Source: Coptis chinensis (lineage: Eukaryota > Streptophyta > Magnoliopsida > Ranunculales > Ranunculaceae). Taken from it: a stretch of 64,000 nucleotides of DNA. The notes under the pieces are model-generated. The model ran no database searches and was not told the DNA's origin. It saw nothing but the letters and a program-made list of their open reading frames with translations. A program made the position numbers and the translations under genes. Shown here one piece after another: positions 45,236-55,406 of the stretch (position 1 is the stretch's first letter; every line of letters starts with the position of its first letter). Location: assembly GCA_015680905.1 (NCBI GenBank), contig CM027378.1, positions 83,233,501-83,297,500 of the forward strand, read 5' to 3'.

Positions 45236-45422
45236 AGTTCTAACCTTAGAAGTATTCAGCCTTCCAAAATCAGTTTCAATTCTTAAACTAGAAGGCTTAT
45301 TAGAGCTACAACTAGGCGCCTGATTGTCAGTTGGAAATGCAGCCCCATCATGAGCATTGAGAATTACACAATAGCATTGATCTGTTTCTGTCATGACCTG
45401 CAACAAGATAGTGATTTTATTC
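45236..45422 (-). other. unidentified exon-like segment in CACTA 2
   Basis: Between a TTGCAG acceptor and a GTTAGA donor-like site the minus strand reads VMTETDQCYCVILNAHDGAA, FPTDNQAPSCSSNKPSSLRI and ETDFGRLNTSK without a stop. It may be an upstream exon of the same RBM25-like gene or of another gene. Confidence 0.35.
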
Positions 45423-47163
45423 ATGCACATTCAATACCTTGGTGGTAGAGCTGCCTCCAACAGATCTTTAGCAACCTATGAACAATGACACGATTAAAAC
45501 CAATTTCGTGGTCAAGAAAATATTTGAAGCCTCTAAGAACCCTACAAAACTTCATCCATTAAACAAGTACTCCTCTTCAATTACCAAAGAAGTCGGACAT
45601 TCCTAAAGGAACTGCTCCATTTTTCAGAACCACCCAATTCCCTCTTTACCATACCCAATAAAAATTTAACCAATCTCAACTCCAACTCATTAATCAATAT
45701 TTAGCAATCAAAGTCGGATACCTACAATATTCACATATAACAAAGATCAGGTTGATGAGAAATAATCACTATGTAAAACTCATGTCACCCAATTTGTGTA
45801 AAACAAAATGAAATTTTGATCGATAATAGAAAAAGCAAATTAAGGCTAGAAAACACACCAAAGGATCTAGCTGATTGTAACAGGATATGGCAACACCCCA
45901 CCTGTATAGTTTTCCTACCAAATAAAAATGAATAAGATAGCGAAGGTTACGATCAAATGATTATGCCTTAATAAAAGTAATATCTTTCTTTTGGAAGCAT
46001 AATGCGGACGTCAATAACAATTAACAACCGAATAGAGATGCACTTTAACAAATGCGCTTGAGAAAAGCTTCTCGCAAAGAGCGAGAAAGATGTTAAAGTC
46101 TACGATAAATGAATAGGTTCGGATCTTTAATAGAGACAGAAAGATCGAGGTAACTTGTATTAGTTGCATGAACTTATTGACGATGTGATCTTTGGTTTGT
46201 AAAAGCATTTATGTAGTCTGTCTACCTAAACCTTGCCTTATTTACCAATAACTAAATAAAATTAAAAGAATGCATCTTTGGATTTGGACACTCAACGGCG
46301 GCTTGACTCGCTTCAAGCCATTTGATTAAAGTCATAGTATTAGTAAATTAAAAGAGCTACACCCTACAAATTGCAATGAGACCAATAAAACCACGAGATA
46401 GAATTGTGGAACCCAACCATATCATATATACTTCGGATCAAAAGAAATTGTTATATCTAGTTATCTCCCATACAATTTTGGCATTTGCATATGCTTTTGG
46501 AGTAATATATAATACATATAGAAAGACTGAACTATAGACTCACCGTTAACGGTAACGTTTATCTATATTAGTTACACCATGATATTTCTCTGGCAATGGT
46601 AGCAAAGATTTTGTGAGATTGCAAATGACCTTACACAAACAGAAAGCACCCCAAAAAGAGAATAACAAAAGTAATTTCAATCCAAAGATTGTGCAACGAA
46701 AGAGCAACATGTGTAATCGACATGGTCATTCAGAATACAAATCTATAAGAAACACTTCATGAAATTCATGCTCAAAAACCAAACAAGAATATGTATAGTG
46801 GTTGCTTCTAAAAAGCTACCAGGAACCACCAATAACTACAAAATAACACAAACACTAATTAGCACACCTTTATAACTACTTTGAAATATACTCCAATTAG
46901 CATAAGCTAAAACTCTTAAACAATGATGTTTCATATAGAAATACCTCGTGCTACAACATCGTCTCTCCGGTTTAGTTCCTAAATGCCATTTAAAAAATGT
47001 AACCAACAGATTAATTTTTAACTAAAGGCAAAGACAATCACAAAAAATGAAAAGTTAATACTCTTCTATGTATGGCATCAACTACCTAGTCTAATGTAGC
47101 ACACAGATATCCAATGTAGACATGCACATGCTTATACACATCTAAAGCAAAAGCAGAAGATAC
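45423..47163. other. CACTA 2 interior, no gene recognised
   Basis: AT-rich; no recognisable exon. Confidence 0.4.
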
Positions 47164-47226
47164 CTACTCCCTTTTCTTCAATTCAGCCTCCTTGAATTAG
47201 AGTTCCTTCCCCTTCTTTTTGATATC
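47164..47226 (-). pseudogene. SCAMP-like exon b, captured fragment
   Basis: A 63-bp exon after a TTAG acceptor and before a GTATCT donor reads DIKKKGKEL-stop-FKEAELKKRE-stop. It matches the coiled segment [20 protein letters not shown] of plant secretory carrier-associated membrane proteins. The last stop is TAG where the family has CAG (Gln). Confidence 0.78.
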
Positions 47227-47320
47227 CTAATTCAAAACAAAGTATCGTATGATGAGTTCAGATTAAAGCTTAAATAAGGCATCCTAATAAGGTAATTTGT
47301 TGTCCTGAAATTTATCTCAC

Positions 47321-47416
47321 CTTTGAAGAATCAAGAGGAATATCAACTGTTGCACCACATTCAGGAGGGAGAGGTGAAAGCCCTGAGTTTGCGACAGGAG
47401 TAACACTTCCAGGATT
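47321..47416 (-). pseudogene. SCAMP-like exon a, captured fragment
   Basis: A 96-bp exon (TTAG acceptor, GTGAGA donor) reads NPGSVTPVANSGLSPLPPEC and GATVDIPLDSSK. Plant SCAMPs have NPFANPGSVPP...SRLSPLPPEP...TVDIPLD at their N-terminus. Exon order a then b is kept. No membrane-spanning exons are seen. Confidence 0.8.
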
Positions 47417-47879
47417 CTAACAATCAAACCAAAATGTTAGCTTGATACAGCATAATACATCAAATGAATCTCAGAAGCAAACAAAAGGATAAAAACCCAA
47501 AAACTCCAAGTCATAGTAACATATATAACTAACAATTTCAGAAATTAGACATTACCTTCAAACAAAGCAAAACCCCATGGCACCATCTACTCGAATTGGA
47601 TCAAAACAAACAGATCTAAAATTCCGGTGAACTAGATACCTAGTCAGTAAAACCCCACGAAGATCAGATGCTCGATCTAGTGGAGAAGAGAAGCTCGAGA
47701 ACACCTAGGTTGATCTAATTAAGACAACCATTGCGGATGAGTTTCCCAAACCCTAGAATTGGTTTGTGCCTACCGAAAAGTTTCTTTTCTTTCTTTTCCG
47801 GTAAAGCAATGAAATAACACAAGAATTCTTATATCTAAACGGAATATTCTTATATTGCAAAAAATGTAAGTGATATTAT

Positions 47880-48095
47880 ACATACTTAACTACTTAGATG
47901 GGTTGGAACTTTGTGATATAAAAGGTTGGATATAACATATCAGTTATTATGTAAACGACATGACAAAATAGCAACCGATATGAAAAAATATAAACCGATA
48001 TGAGAAATCTTGGTAGAGAATATTATATCGGTTTTATTAAGAACCGATATAGAGGTATTCTTGTAACCGATATAAAATATGCTTTTTTAGTAGTG
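47880..48095. mobile_element. foreign CACTA right end, AACCGATAT type
   Basis: Repeats of AACCGATAT on both strands lead to GCTTTTTTAGTAGTG at 48081-48095, which is a CACTA-like terminus unlike those of element 2. Its left partner was not found, so it is a fragment or the other end has decayed. Confidence 0.5.
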
Positions 48096-48700
48096 ATTCT
48101 TACCTTTGGCTCGATTCCTTGTTGTCTTACCTTTTGGAACAAGTTCAAGTATTTCACTTGGATCCTACCTTCTCTTATATAACCTAAGGTCCATGGCAAA
48201 GAATAAAGAAGATTGCACCCGGCAAAGAACACCAAGAAGATGGGCAAAGCAGCGGGCACCGGAGCCCGATGCGCACCGGTGGCAACAACACCAAGAAGCG
48301 AAGACGAAATTCACTTCTATTAAGTGAAAGAGTTTTACAGGAATTGTCTTGATCGTCGGATATCCTGAAGAAGAAGAAGTGTTATAGAACGATTTTCTGC
48401 AATTCTTACCAGTATGGAATGAGTAAATAATCAAGCTACAAGTCTCGATCTATATGAAGCGGGTTTCTTTTTTCAGCTATCCTTACCTAAAGGCACCAGC
48501 CCGATGGGGTGTCTAACCTATACTAGGAGTCTCGGACATACTTATGAAAGCCGGCGAATATAGCAAAGATCATCGGGGAAGCACTAACTACTAGTTAGCG
48601 GCTATTCATGGAGACTCAGACATGTAGCAAGCTAACTAGGACTAGTACGACTTCAATACCTAGTCTTTGGTTCTCAAGTTCCAGCTGTTGGGCCTTACTT
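48096..48700. other. GC-richer block of foreign look beside the CACTA end
   Basis: Text such as GGGCACCGGAGCCCGATGCG and CACCAGCCCGATGGGGTG stands out in composition. No gene recognised; organellar origin is possible but unproven. Confidence 0.25.
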
Positions 48701-49253
48701 AAAAAATAGACAAGGAAAAATTCCAAGACAAGGAAGCAAGGAAAGAAAATCTACCCTACAACTAAGAACTCCCCCATTTACAAAAAAAATACAACTAACA
48801 TCAGCTGCCATCCTCCCCTGATCAGGTCCCTTCCACGTCATCCTCGACCTAAATCGGATGTGATCATCCTCCTCACTGTCCACATCATTTCATGATTCCA
48901 AGCCACAAATGTAACTTTTATTTTTGATCCATCAATCTAAATATATTGAGATAATTCAGAGATTACATCAACACCTAGAATCAGGAAAAAAAAAATACTA
49001 AATCAAAAAGTTAATACTAAAACCAGAACTCCAGACCCAACTCCCTCACCACACACACACAATACACCCAACTAATTAACACCCAAAGCAGATAAGCAAG
49101 CTAAATAAAACAAAGCAAAAGGCAAAAAAGAAAAATAGACACAACTACATAAAAGACACAAAGCCAAATGTACAACAATAAGAATTTAATTCACGCCTCT
49201 TAATCAACTAGAGAAGTATCTAGAACATTTTAGAATAACCAAAATAAAAGTGC
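48701..49253. other. CACTA 2 interior, no gene recognised
   Basis: Low-complexity A-rich stretches; no supported exon. Confidence 0.4.
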
Positions 49254-49491
49254 CTAGCGCAGAACAAACGTGAAGATACCAACCGTGCCATTTGTCGACG
49301 CAGAAACTAAACTAGTGGTCATCCATGTGCCAATGGATAAGGCCGTCACTTCTCCATCGTGTTTTCCAACAAATTGGACACCATCAATCAGCTTGTTAAT
49401 AGGAAACTTTATTGCTTCCTCTGTAGAAAATACTTCCTTTTTTTCAACTTGAATTGTATCAATTTTCAGCATATTTTCCGATCCCAACTAC
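49254..49491 (-). pseudogene. VARICOSE/EDC4-like WD40 exon, captured fragment
   Basis: After a GTAG acceptor the minus strand reads [60 protein letters not shown] and TNGT, ending at a GTTGGT donor-like site near 49289. Plant VARICOSE has [20 protein letters not shown] and WMTTRLVSAS here. The family scaffolds mRNA decapping. Only this exon is recognised. Confidence 0.83.
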
Positions 49492-50089
49492 CAAATATTC
49501 CTATAAATGGTCAAGAGCGATAAAAATGGGGTTTGAAGATATGAGAAAGAGAGGAGAGGATGTGGTTAGATGATTTGTTTTGATCAAGAGAGTAGAGAAA
49601 GAGAGTGGGGTTCTCACACAGATGGTTCTCGTTTATGAATCTGATGCAAATTGGGTGGAGAAACTGCGAAATGGAGAAAACTCCATAGGAACAAGATTAT
49701 AAACCCTAGAAAACGAAATCACGTTAGAAACCCCAAAACAAAAATCAAGACAAACAAAACTTATCTTCATCGACTGTAACCTTAAAAGATCGAAAAGTGA
49801 GTACCTTTGTTTAAAGATGGAGATGTTGGGATAAACAAAGCTGTCACCTTCAATTCACCGTCGTCGAAATTAGGGGAAGGAGGTGGAATATGAAGAAGTG
49901 GGGAGGAAGAACATATTTAGGGCAAGGGGTTTCACTCTTTCAGAGAGTTGAGATCGAGAAGAAACCCGATGTCTTTCGAGTTTGACGCTTAATGCGAGAA
50001 CGCGTCTTGATTTCAACTGTTTTTTAGCTAAAATCTCACGCCTGTATGCCGTCACTAATTTTTTCCAGAATTTTCTTAAAAAAATAAAA
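49492..50089. other. CACTA 2 interior, no gene recognised
   Basis: Contains AGAGAGAG-rich sequence near 49545-49610. No exon recognised. Confidence 0.4.
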
Positions 50090-50190
50090 TAACCTTTTGA
50101 TTTATTGTAACGCCTAAAAATGAATACTGACGCCTAATTGCCGTCACAAAGCCTCAAAACCCTCTATCACAAAAATGCAGTTATGTAGTG
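50090..50190. repeat. CACTA 2 right terminus and subterminal repeats
   Basis: TAACGCCT, TGACGCCT and GCCGTCACAAA motifs lead to GTTATGTAGTG at the end. Confidence 0.82.
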
Positions 50191-50203
50191 TTATTCTAAC
50201 CTT

Positions 50204-50216
50204 GGCTTTGATACCA
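50204..50216 (-). promoter_or_regulatory. primer-binding site of copia B
   Basis: Minus strand TGGTATCAAAGCC, two bases after the LTR, matches the initiator-tRNA-Met site TGGTATCAGAGCC with one change. Confidence 0.85.
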
Positions 50217-50218
50217 CT

Positions 50219-50892
50219 TGTTGGGGTTAATACCGACACTAATCGATCCCCACTACACAGATAACTTGTACTATGATCAATAACAACTCCAGACAAAGAT
50301 CTAAACTTTCACTACAACCTACCTAGCATGCCCAACTCTCTAAACAACTATCAACAACAAATAATAATACAAGAAAGTAAAACGCATACCACAACACAAG
50401 ATGTAACGTGGTTCGGCCAATGATGCCTACTTCCACAAGAGCTAATCTTTTTATAAAGTGGGAATGACGATTACAATCACTCCTTTCAGTCTCTCATCTT
50501 ACTAGATCACTCTTCTCTCTTTACAGGCTTTTCTCTGCAAATGTTATCTCTCTCAATCTTGATTGCTCTCAAAATTGGGTTTCAATTTCGTGACTTGTGT
50601 TGGCTTGGTCGTCGGCTTAGGTTTTCCAAAACCTTGATTTGTTTTTATACCAAAAACAAATTTCAAGGTTCTTGTAAGCAAAAAGCAAAATAGACATGAA
50701 ATTTGTGGCGCCTCAAGAAGGCCAATTCGAGCACGCCCTCAAGTGCATGTTCAGTTTTCCAGTAACATGGGCGCGGGCGAGCCTTGTGCTTAGGCCAATC
50801 TGAACGCGCGCACACTCAACCTTTTTCACGCAAATAGAACTTGATTTCTTCTTCCTCATTCTCATGTGAAATTGTGAAGGATAACTCTAACA
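50219..50892 (-). repeat. copia B 5' LTR, 674 bp
   Basis: Plus strand TGTTGGGGTTAATACCGACA ... GGATAACTCTAACA; partner of 32959-33616. Target duplication ATTTT follows at 50893-50897. Confidence 0.9.
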
Positions 50893-50897
50893 ATTTT

Positions 50898-51117
50898 TTC
50901 TTGATGAAGTTTTACTTTCACTACAAATTGCATTATGCTTTTAAAATCACTATAAATTCTACTAAAGATTTTGCATTTGCCTTGAAATTTTCAATTGAAA
51001 ACCCGTTTTGTGCTGAAAATGGCAAATTTCAAATTTTCAAAACGAAATCAATTTTGCAACAAAGATTCACAATTCAGTATCCACTGTATAGTTTATGCTA
51101 AAAATTCTCAGACTCAC
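50898..51117 (-). other. host intron interrupted by copia B
   Basis: On the minus strand a GTGAGTC donor (51117-51111) opens this AT-rich intron. Its acceptor TTGCAG is on the other side of element B, at 32949-32954. Confidence 0.55.
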
Positions 51118-51264
51118 CGATTCCAATGACGTGGAAGTACACCTTCAGAGTTGGTTAACTCACAGTAAAGTGGCCCCTCACATCCTCCAAATGGACAAGC
51201 CCCTTCTATTCTCACAACTCTGCACACACAAGGATGCCATTGAACAACAGAAAGACCATAGGGA
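51118..51264 (-). pseudogene. exon of an unidentified host gene
   Basis: A 147-bp stretch between an ATTTAG acceptor and a canonical GTGAGT donor has one stop-free frame: PYGLSVVQWHPCVCRVVRIE, GACPFGGCEGPLYCELTNSE, GVLPRHWNR. Cys-rich and strongly protein-like. I do not recognise the family. The next exon begins at 32948 and is cut by element A, so the gene is probably broken. Upstream coding exon not identified; a possible 5'-UTR exon lies at 51754-51850. Confidence 0.55.
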
Positions 51265-51753
51265 CTAAATCCATAAAACTAGTCAGCCTTGTCGTTTACA
51301 TTGAAACGATTTAAAATAGCACTGTTATGCCCGACTTACAAAAATTCCACTTCTAAGACACATTCAATTTGAGGCAGGAGGAATGTTCTGATGTCGAAGG
51401 CATGCCATTATGCTGTGCCTGAGGTACAAAATTTTATGAAGGCATGCTATTAAGTAACAAGTGTGAAAAGTGCGTAAACAAGTGACAGAGGGAAACTGGA
51501 CACTTGTCTGATTCATGAGTATGCATGTGGAGCAAATTATATTCAACATTTGAATTTATGGAAAATAACATTGGCACATGTGGTTGGTAGATACCAAGTA
51601 TGTTTAGGAATATTACAAGCATATCCTAATATCAAACACAACTGTAATTGCATCAGAAATAATAAAACCCTAAACTACACAGAATAAAAAGTTGAGCATA
51701 ACAATAAGTAAAAGTAACAAACACCTAATTAAGGAGCGTAAAAAATTACTTAC

Positions 51754-51850
51754 ATCCCTTTGATTCGTTCCCGTTCCCAATTAGAAAAGCCAAAAATGTT
51801 TCTTGAACAAGCAAAAATCTCTCTCTCTCTCTAGAGTGAGTTAGAGTTTT
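51754..51850 (-). other. possible 5'-UTR exon of the unidentified host gene
   Basis: A CT/GA-rich run followed by a GTAAGT donor (51753-51748) on the minus strand, 490 bp upstream of the coding exon. It has no ATG. The link is inference. Confidence 0.3.
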
Positions 51851-51979
51851 GAGATAAGCGCAGGATCTACGCGGGAAAAAACACAGTGGTACTGGGCCGG
51901 GTTTAACACAGTGGAAATGAACTTGGACCGGGCCAAACCTAAAACCCAATTTAAATATTGCAAAAAATCAGTCTTAAGT

Positions 51980-52856
51980 GGGTGTTTGGATCTTATTTTT
52001 AAAAAAAATCAGGTTTTCTCAAAAAGTATTTTTCTAAAAAAATATTTATTCTAAAAACAATTTTTAAATAAACATATTTGGTTGAGATTTTTTCTTAAGA
52101 GCATTCCCAATGCAAATCAATATGAAGGGGAATTGAGAATTTTCACACCCAAAATGCTAAAAAACCCTTGCTCAATGCAAGGGTGACTATGGGGGTGACT
52201 TATTCACTAAGTTAAAACGAGAGTGAAACTTGCTACCGAGATAATAGCTGAGTTGTGAGCTTCGAACAAAATGTTTTATTTCGTCTCGTGTTTTTTTTTA
52301 AAAAAAATATCGGTTTTTTTTTTTGACGGAATGTTTCATTCTGTCTCACGTGTGTTTTTCGATTTTTTTTTGTTTTTTTTTAACTTCAGACAGGATGTTT
52401 CATATTCAAACATCCTGTCCGAAATTCATAGTCACTTTTGCATTGGGCAACCTCACTTTGCTTTTCACCAAAACAGTGGAAAATAAGGAAAATTGAGCCT
52501 ACGTGGAGGTGAATATGAGTGACTTGTATTGGGAATGCTCTAAAAACTATTTTATCAAACTAGTAAATTTCATGATATTTTTCGAAATATCTAAGTATAT
52601 ATCGGCATTTTTCACTAATGGGCAATTCATATGCCTTTGGAGCTGAATGAGAAAGGGAGAAGAAAAAATTGTGTTTTAACCTGAAAAATAAATTTTTGCT
52701 ATTTATCATAAAATATGTTTTTTGGACTAATAAATGTTTTTTAGGTGAAAACCCAATTTCTACATAAATAGAAACCAAACATATTTATTTTAAAAAAAAA
52801 ACATTTTTTCACTGATAAATATTTATTAATAATAAATAAATAGGATCCAAACACCC
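51980..52856. mobile_element. MITE with GGGTGTTTGGATC ends, carrying a nested MITE
   Basis: Left end GGGTGTTTGGATC; right end is GGATCCAAACACCC, its inverse. AT-rich interior with T/A runs. Another MITE (52099-52540) sits inside. The target duplication is unclear; ends resemble plant hAT-like MITEs. Confidence 0.72.
52099..52540. mobile_element. Tourist/Harbinger-type MITE, 442 bp
   Basis: Left end GAGCATTCCCAATGCAA, right end TTGTATTGGGAATGCTC, inverse with one change. TAA flanks both sides (52096-52098, 52541-52543), the 3-bp target length of PIF/Harbinger elements. Confidence 0.83.
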
Positions 52857-52958
52857 CAAACATATTTCCCTCGTTTGCCTCATAATAAATACAACTGTTA
52901 AACGCTTACCTACTTAGCCAAGCTATTGATGACTTATATATGAATTCTTTGTCACATG

Positions 52959-53027
52959 CAATCCTCGTTTAAGTCATTTTCTAGTATGCTGGGTAACATG
53001 CCATCCTCGTTTAAGTTATTTCCTAGT
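52959..53027. repeat. 46-bp tandem duplication hosting a MITE
   Basis: CATCCTCGTTTAAGT-ATT-CTAGTATGC-GGGTAAC occurs at 52960-53000 and again from 53001; the second copy is split by the MITE at 53028 and resumes at 53377. The intact copy gives an independent view of the empty site. Confidence 0.78.
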
Positions 53028-53376
53028 AAGGTCCAAAATATCGATATCGATGAATATATCGGTGTACCTAAAAATCGATATATATCAGATATATTGGATA
53101 TATCTATTTTTTTTTGTGACCAGTCCGAACTATTTAAAATATCAAAAATATCGGATATATCAGAAATATAATATCATAAATAAAATATCATAAATATCGG
53201 ATATATATCGATTATATCAGCGATATAAAATTTTATATCGGAAATTCTTATATATATCGAGAAAAAAAAGGGTTTTATATTCGGTAGATATATGTTGAAA
53301 ATATCGATATTGGTGTACCAAAATACCAATATATATCAGCAATATATCGGATATATCGGCGATATTTTGGTCCTTG
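53028..53376. mobile_element. MITE of the ATATCG-repeat family, copy 2
   Basis: Begins AAGGTCCAAAATATCG and ends CGATATTTTGGTCCTTG, inverse of each other with one change. A perfect 9-bp target duplication TTTCCTAGT lies at 53019-53027 and 53377-53385. The interior is imperfect ATATCG repeats. The 9-bp duplication and long ends suggest a Mutator-derived MITE. Copy 1 is at 9761-10154. Confidence 0.85.
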
Positions 53377-53407
53377 TTTCCTAGTATGCCGGGTAACGCC
53401 ATCAACT

Positions 53408-53614
53408 ATGAAGTAATTCAAAACAGTGAAGCTTTAATATGATGGTCCCTGCATTTCATTCAGAATTATCCAAACACGGTCCTCGGAAATTAAAATGAGA
53501 AAGCAATGGATTGCAATTTTAGTGTGGGTATTCCTCAGTCCTCACCTACTCTCAAAAAACAAAAAAGAATATTCCTCACCTAATGAAGTAATTCAAAACA
53601 GTGAAGCTTTAATA
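53408..53614. repeat. 32-bp direct repeats upstream of chlorophyllase 1
   Basis: ATGAAGTAATTCAAAACAGT and the next 12 bases occur at 53408-53439 and 53583-53614. Confidence 0.85.
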
Positions 53615-53677
53615 CAAATTGAAACTTCAATGCTTGGCCTACTCAAATTTGTATACTTCGTACCCCTTGCTGGCTAT

Positions 53678-53684
53678 TATAAAT
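53678..53684 (+). promoter_or_regulatory. TATA box of chlorophyllase gene 1
   Basis: TATAAAT, 46 bp before the ATG. Surrounding text (CCTACTCAAATTTGTA, TATTGC) is shared with gene 2, so the promoters are paralogous. Confidence 0.65.
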
Positions 53685-53729
53685 ATTGCCAACGGATTCC
53701 TCTAACTTTTAGGCATTAGAACAAGAACA

Positions 53730-53996
53730 ATGGCAACAATTTTGGCCAATAAACCCACTGTTGAGCTCACTTCAAAAACCTCAGTGTTTGAAGTAGGGAT
53801 ATTTGACTTAGCTCAACAGCAAGTTGAGACATCGCAACCCTCGTCCCCTCCAAAACAGTTGTTAATCATTGCACCAACCGCACAAGGCGAGTATCCTGTT
53901 ATTGTCTTTTTACATGGCACGTCTTTAAGCACATCCTTCTATAGCCAACTCCTCCAGCACATTGCCTCCCATGGTTACATAGTTGTTGCTCCACAG
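53730..53996 (+). CDS. CLH: chlorophyllase 1, exon 1
   Basis: 89 codons from ATG 53730 to a GT donor after GCTCCACAG. Reads MATILANKPTVELTSKTSVF, LLIIAPTAQGEYPVIVFLHG, TSLSTSFYSQLLQHIASHGY and IVVAPQ. The FLHGTS block is the alpha/beta-hydrolase oxyanion region of plant chlorophyllases. No signal peptide is obvious. The exon length and split site equal those of gene 2. The open frame beyond 53996 is intron. Confidence 0.9.
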
Positions 53997-54464
53997 GTTT
54001 TATTTTCTCTTCACTCAATAGCCATTATAAAGCGCTCGTGCATGTTTCCTACAACAATTTTTGCTGGGGCGACCCTATAGTGCTTTTTTTGGGGGTCAAA
54101 GTACTATATCAAAAATCAAAATTTCCTGAGGGCTCGTTACTCTAAATTTCAGAAATTTATAGTTAAAAAAATTCATAGAGAAGTCCTAATACATATATTG
54201 TAATTGTCTTTATAACTAGCTAGGTAGATATTAACGTTATGAAAGCAAAATACTATTTATTTTTGGACAATTGAAAGCAGAATACTGACTATATGTCTAT
54301 ATTAGCAAGTGCATGCGCGTTCTTTTATTTGGTTATGATATTTTAATTTTTAAGTTCTTCAATTTAGCGAACGTTGAAGACTGAACTCCAGTGAAACAGT
54401 GAAGGAGTTATCTGTTATTACTTATTAGTAAGACAAGTTCCGTAAGGACTAAATATCTTCCAAT

Positions 54465-55062
54465 CAGGGCTGGCTCGACCCAACTTGAGGCCCTAAGGCG
54501 GAAGCTCAAAATGTGGCCTTCCTTTAGGAGGCATATTTGTTAGGAACTAGTATATAAACTGTTTGTTAGGAGGCATATGTTTGTTTATATAAACATATTT
54601 GTTTGGAACTGTTTCAAATTAGGCCCAAAAAAACCCCAACGAACGGAATGATAAAAGCCTAGTCTATAAAGCAACCATTGTTGACCAAATCAATAATGAT
54701 CAAGTACTCTTTCAAATTAACATTTTAAACTGTATATATCTTATAAGACTTTGGATATGCCATGCCATAACTTGTGACAAACATTTGTAGCCACCGGATG
54801 GGGCCTTAGGGACCCCATACCAAGCCTTTTTATTAGATAGATATACTAGCTATAAGCCAAATATTTAGAAATAGTTCATAAGATTATGTTCACTTGAGAG
54901 TCATATCTTTGGTAATTTCTTTAGGTTCATAATATGAGTAAATTGAGACCTATTTTTAAGGAAGTTTTTAGAGATTTTGTAAATTATAAGAGATTACAAG
55001 GCCTTCCTTAAAGCGAGGCCTTAGGTGGCTATCTTTTTGGCCTTAAGGATGAGTTGGCACTG
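54465..55062. mobile_element. hAT-type MITE in the chlorophyllase 1 intron
   Basis: Ends CAGGGCTGGCTC and GAGTTGGCACTG (inverse CAGTGCCAACTC). Flanks CTTCCAAT (54457-54464) and CTTCGAAT (55063-55070) are an 8-bp target duplication with one change, the hAT length. Confidence 0.8.
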
Positions 55063-55406
55063 CTTCGAATGTCAAGACATCACAACTATGGAAGTGAACG
55101 AAAACAACCATCTACTACAAATTTAAATAGCCAATCAATATAACAAAACAAGGCTTCTAGATGAACCATGGCTGGGGATTTTATCCAACGGTGGTGCATT
55201 CATGAGTGGTTAGATTTCTCTCTAATCCCTTGATAAGTGTGTTAATCTACAATAATTTTGACAAATAATTAATAATATGTTATGTTATGAATATTAATAG
55301 ATACAACCGACAGTAGGGACGGAGTCAAGAATTTGGGTGGGGGGAGGGGGCAATAGTGCACTATCCCAAAAAAATTTGGAGGGGCAAAACCTTATATATT
55401 TAGGAT

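Larger units (their letters stand above)
41613..50190. mobile_element. CACTA-type element 2 (8.6 kb) carrying gene fragments
   Basis: Left end CACTACACCAAAACAG, right end AAAATGCAGTTATGTAGTG, with TTA target duplications. Subterminal regions are rich in TGACGCC/GGCGTCA repeats. I found no transposase, so it appears non-autonomous. Inside, on the minus strand, are fragments of RBM25-like, SCAMP-like and VARICOSE/EDC4-like genes, together with a foreign CACTA end near 48095. Confidence 0.83.
32959..50892 (-). mobile_element. Ty1/copia element B, complete but nested
   Basis: Two LTRs (32959-33616 and 50219-50892), a polypurine tract and a tRNA-Met primer site are present. The 5-bp target duplication ATTTT lies at 32954-32958 and 50893-50897. 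Inside are gag, protease, integrase, RT and RNase H on the minus strand, split by L3 (34024-37737) and by CACTA element 2 (41613-50190). Without those insertions it would be a roughly 5.6-kb element of the same family as A. Confidence 0.9.
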
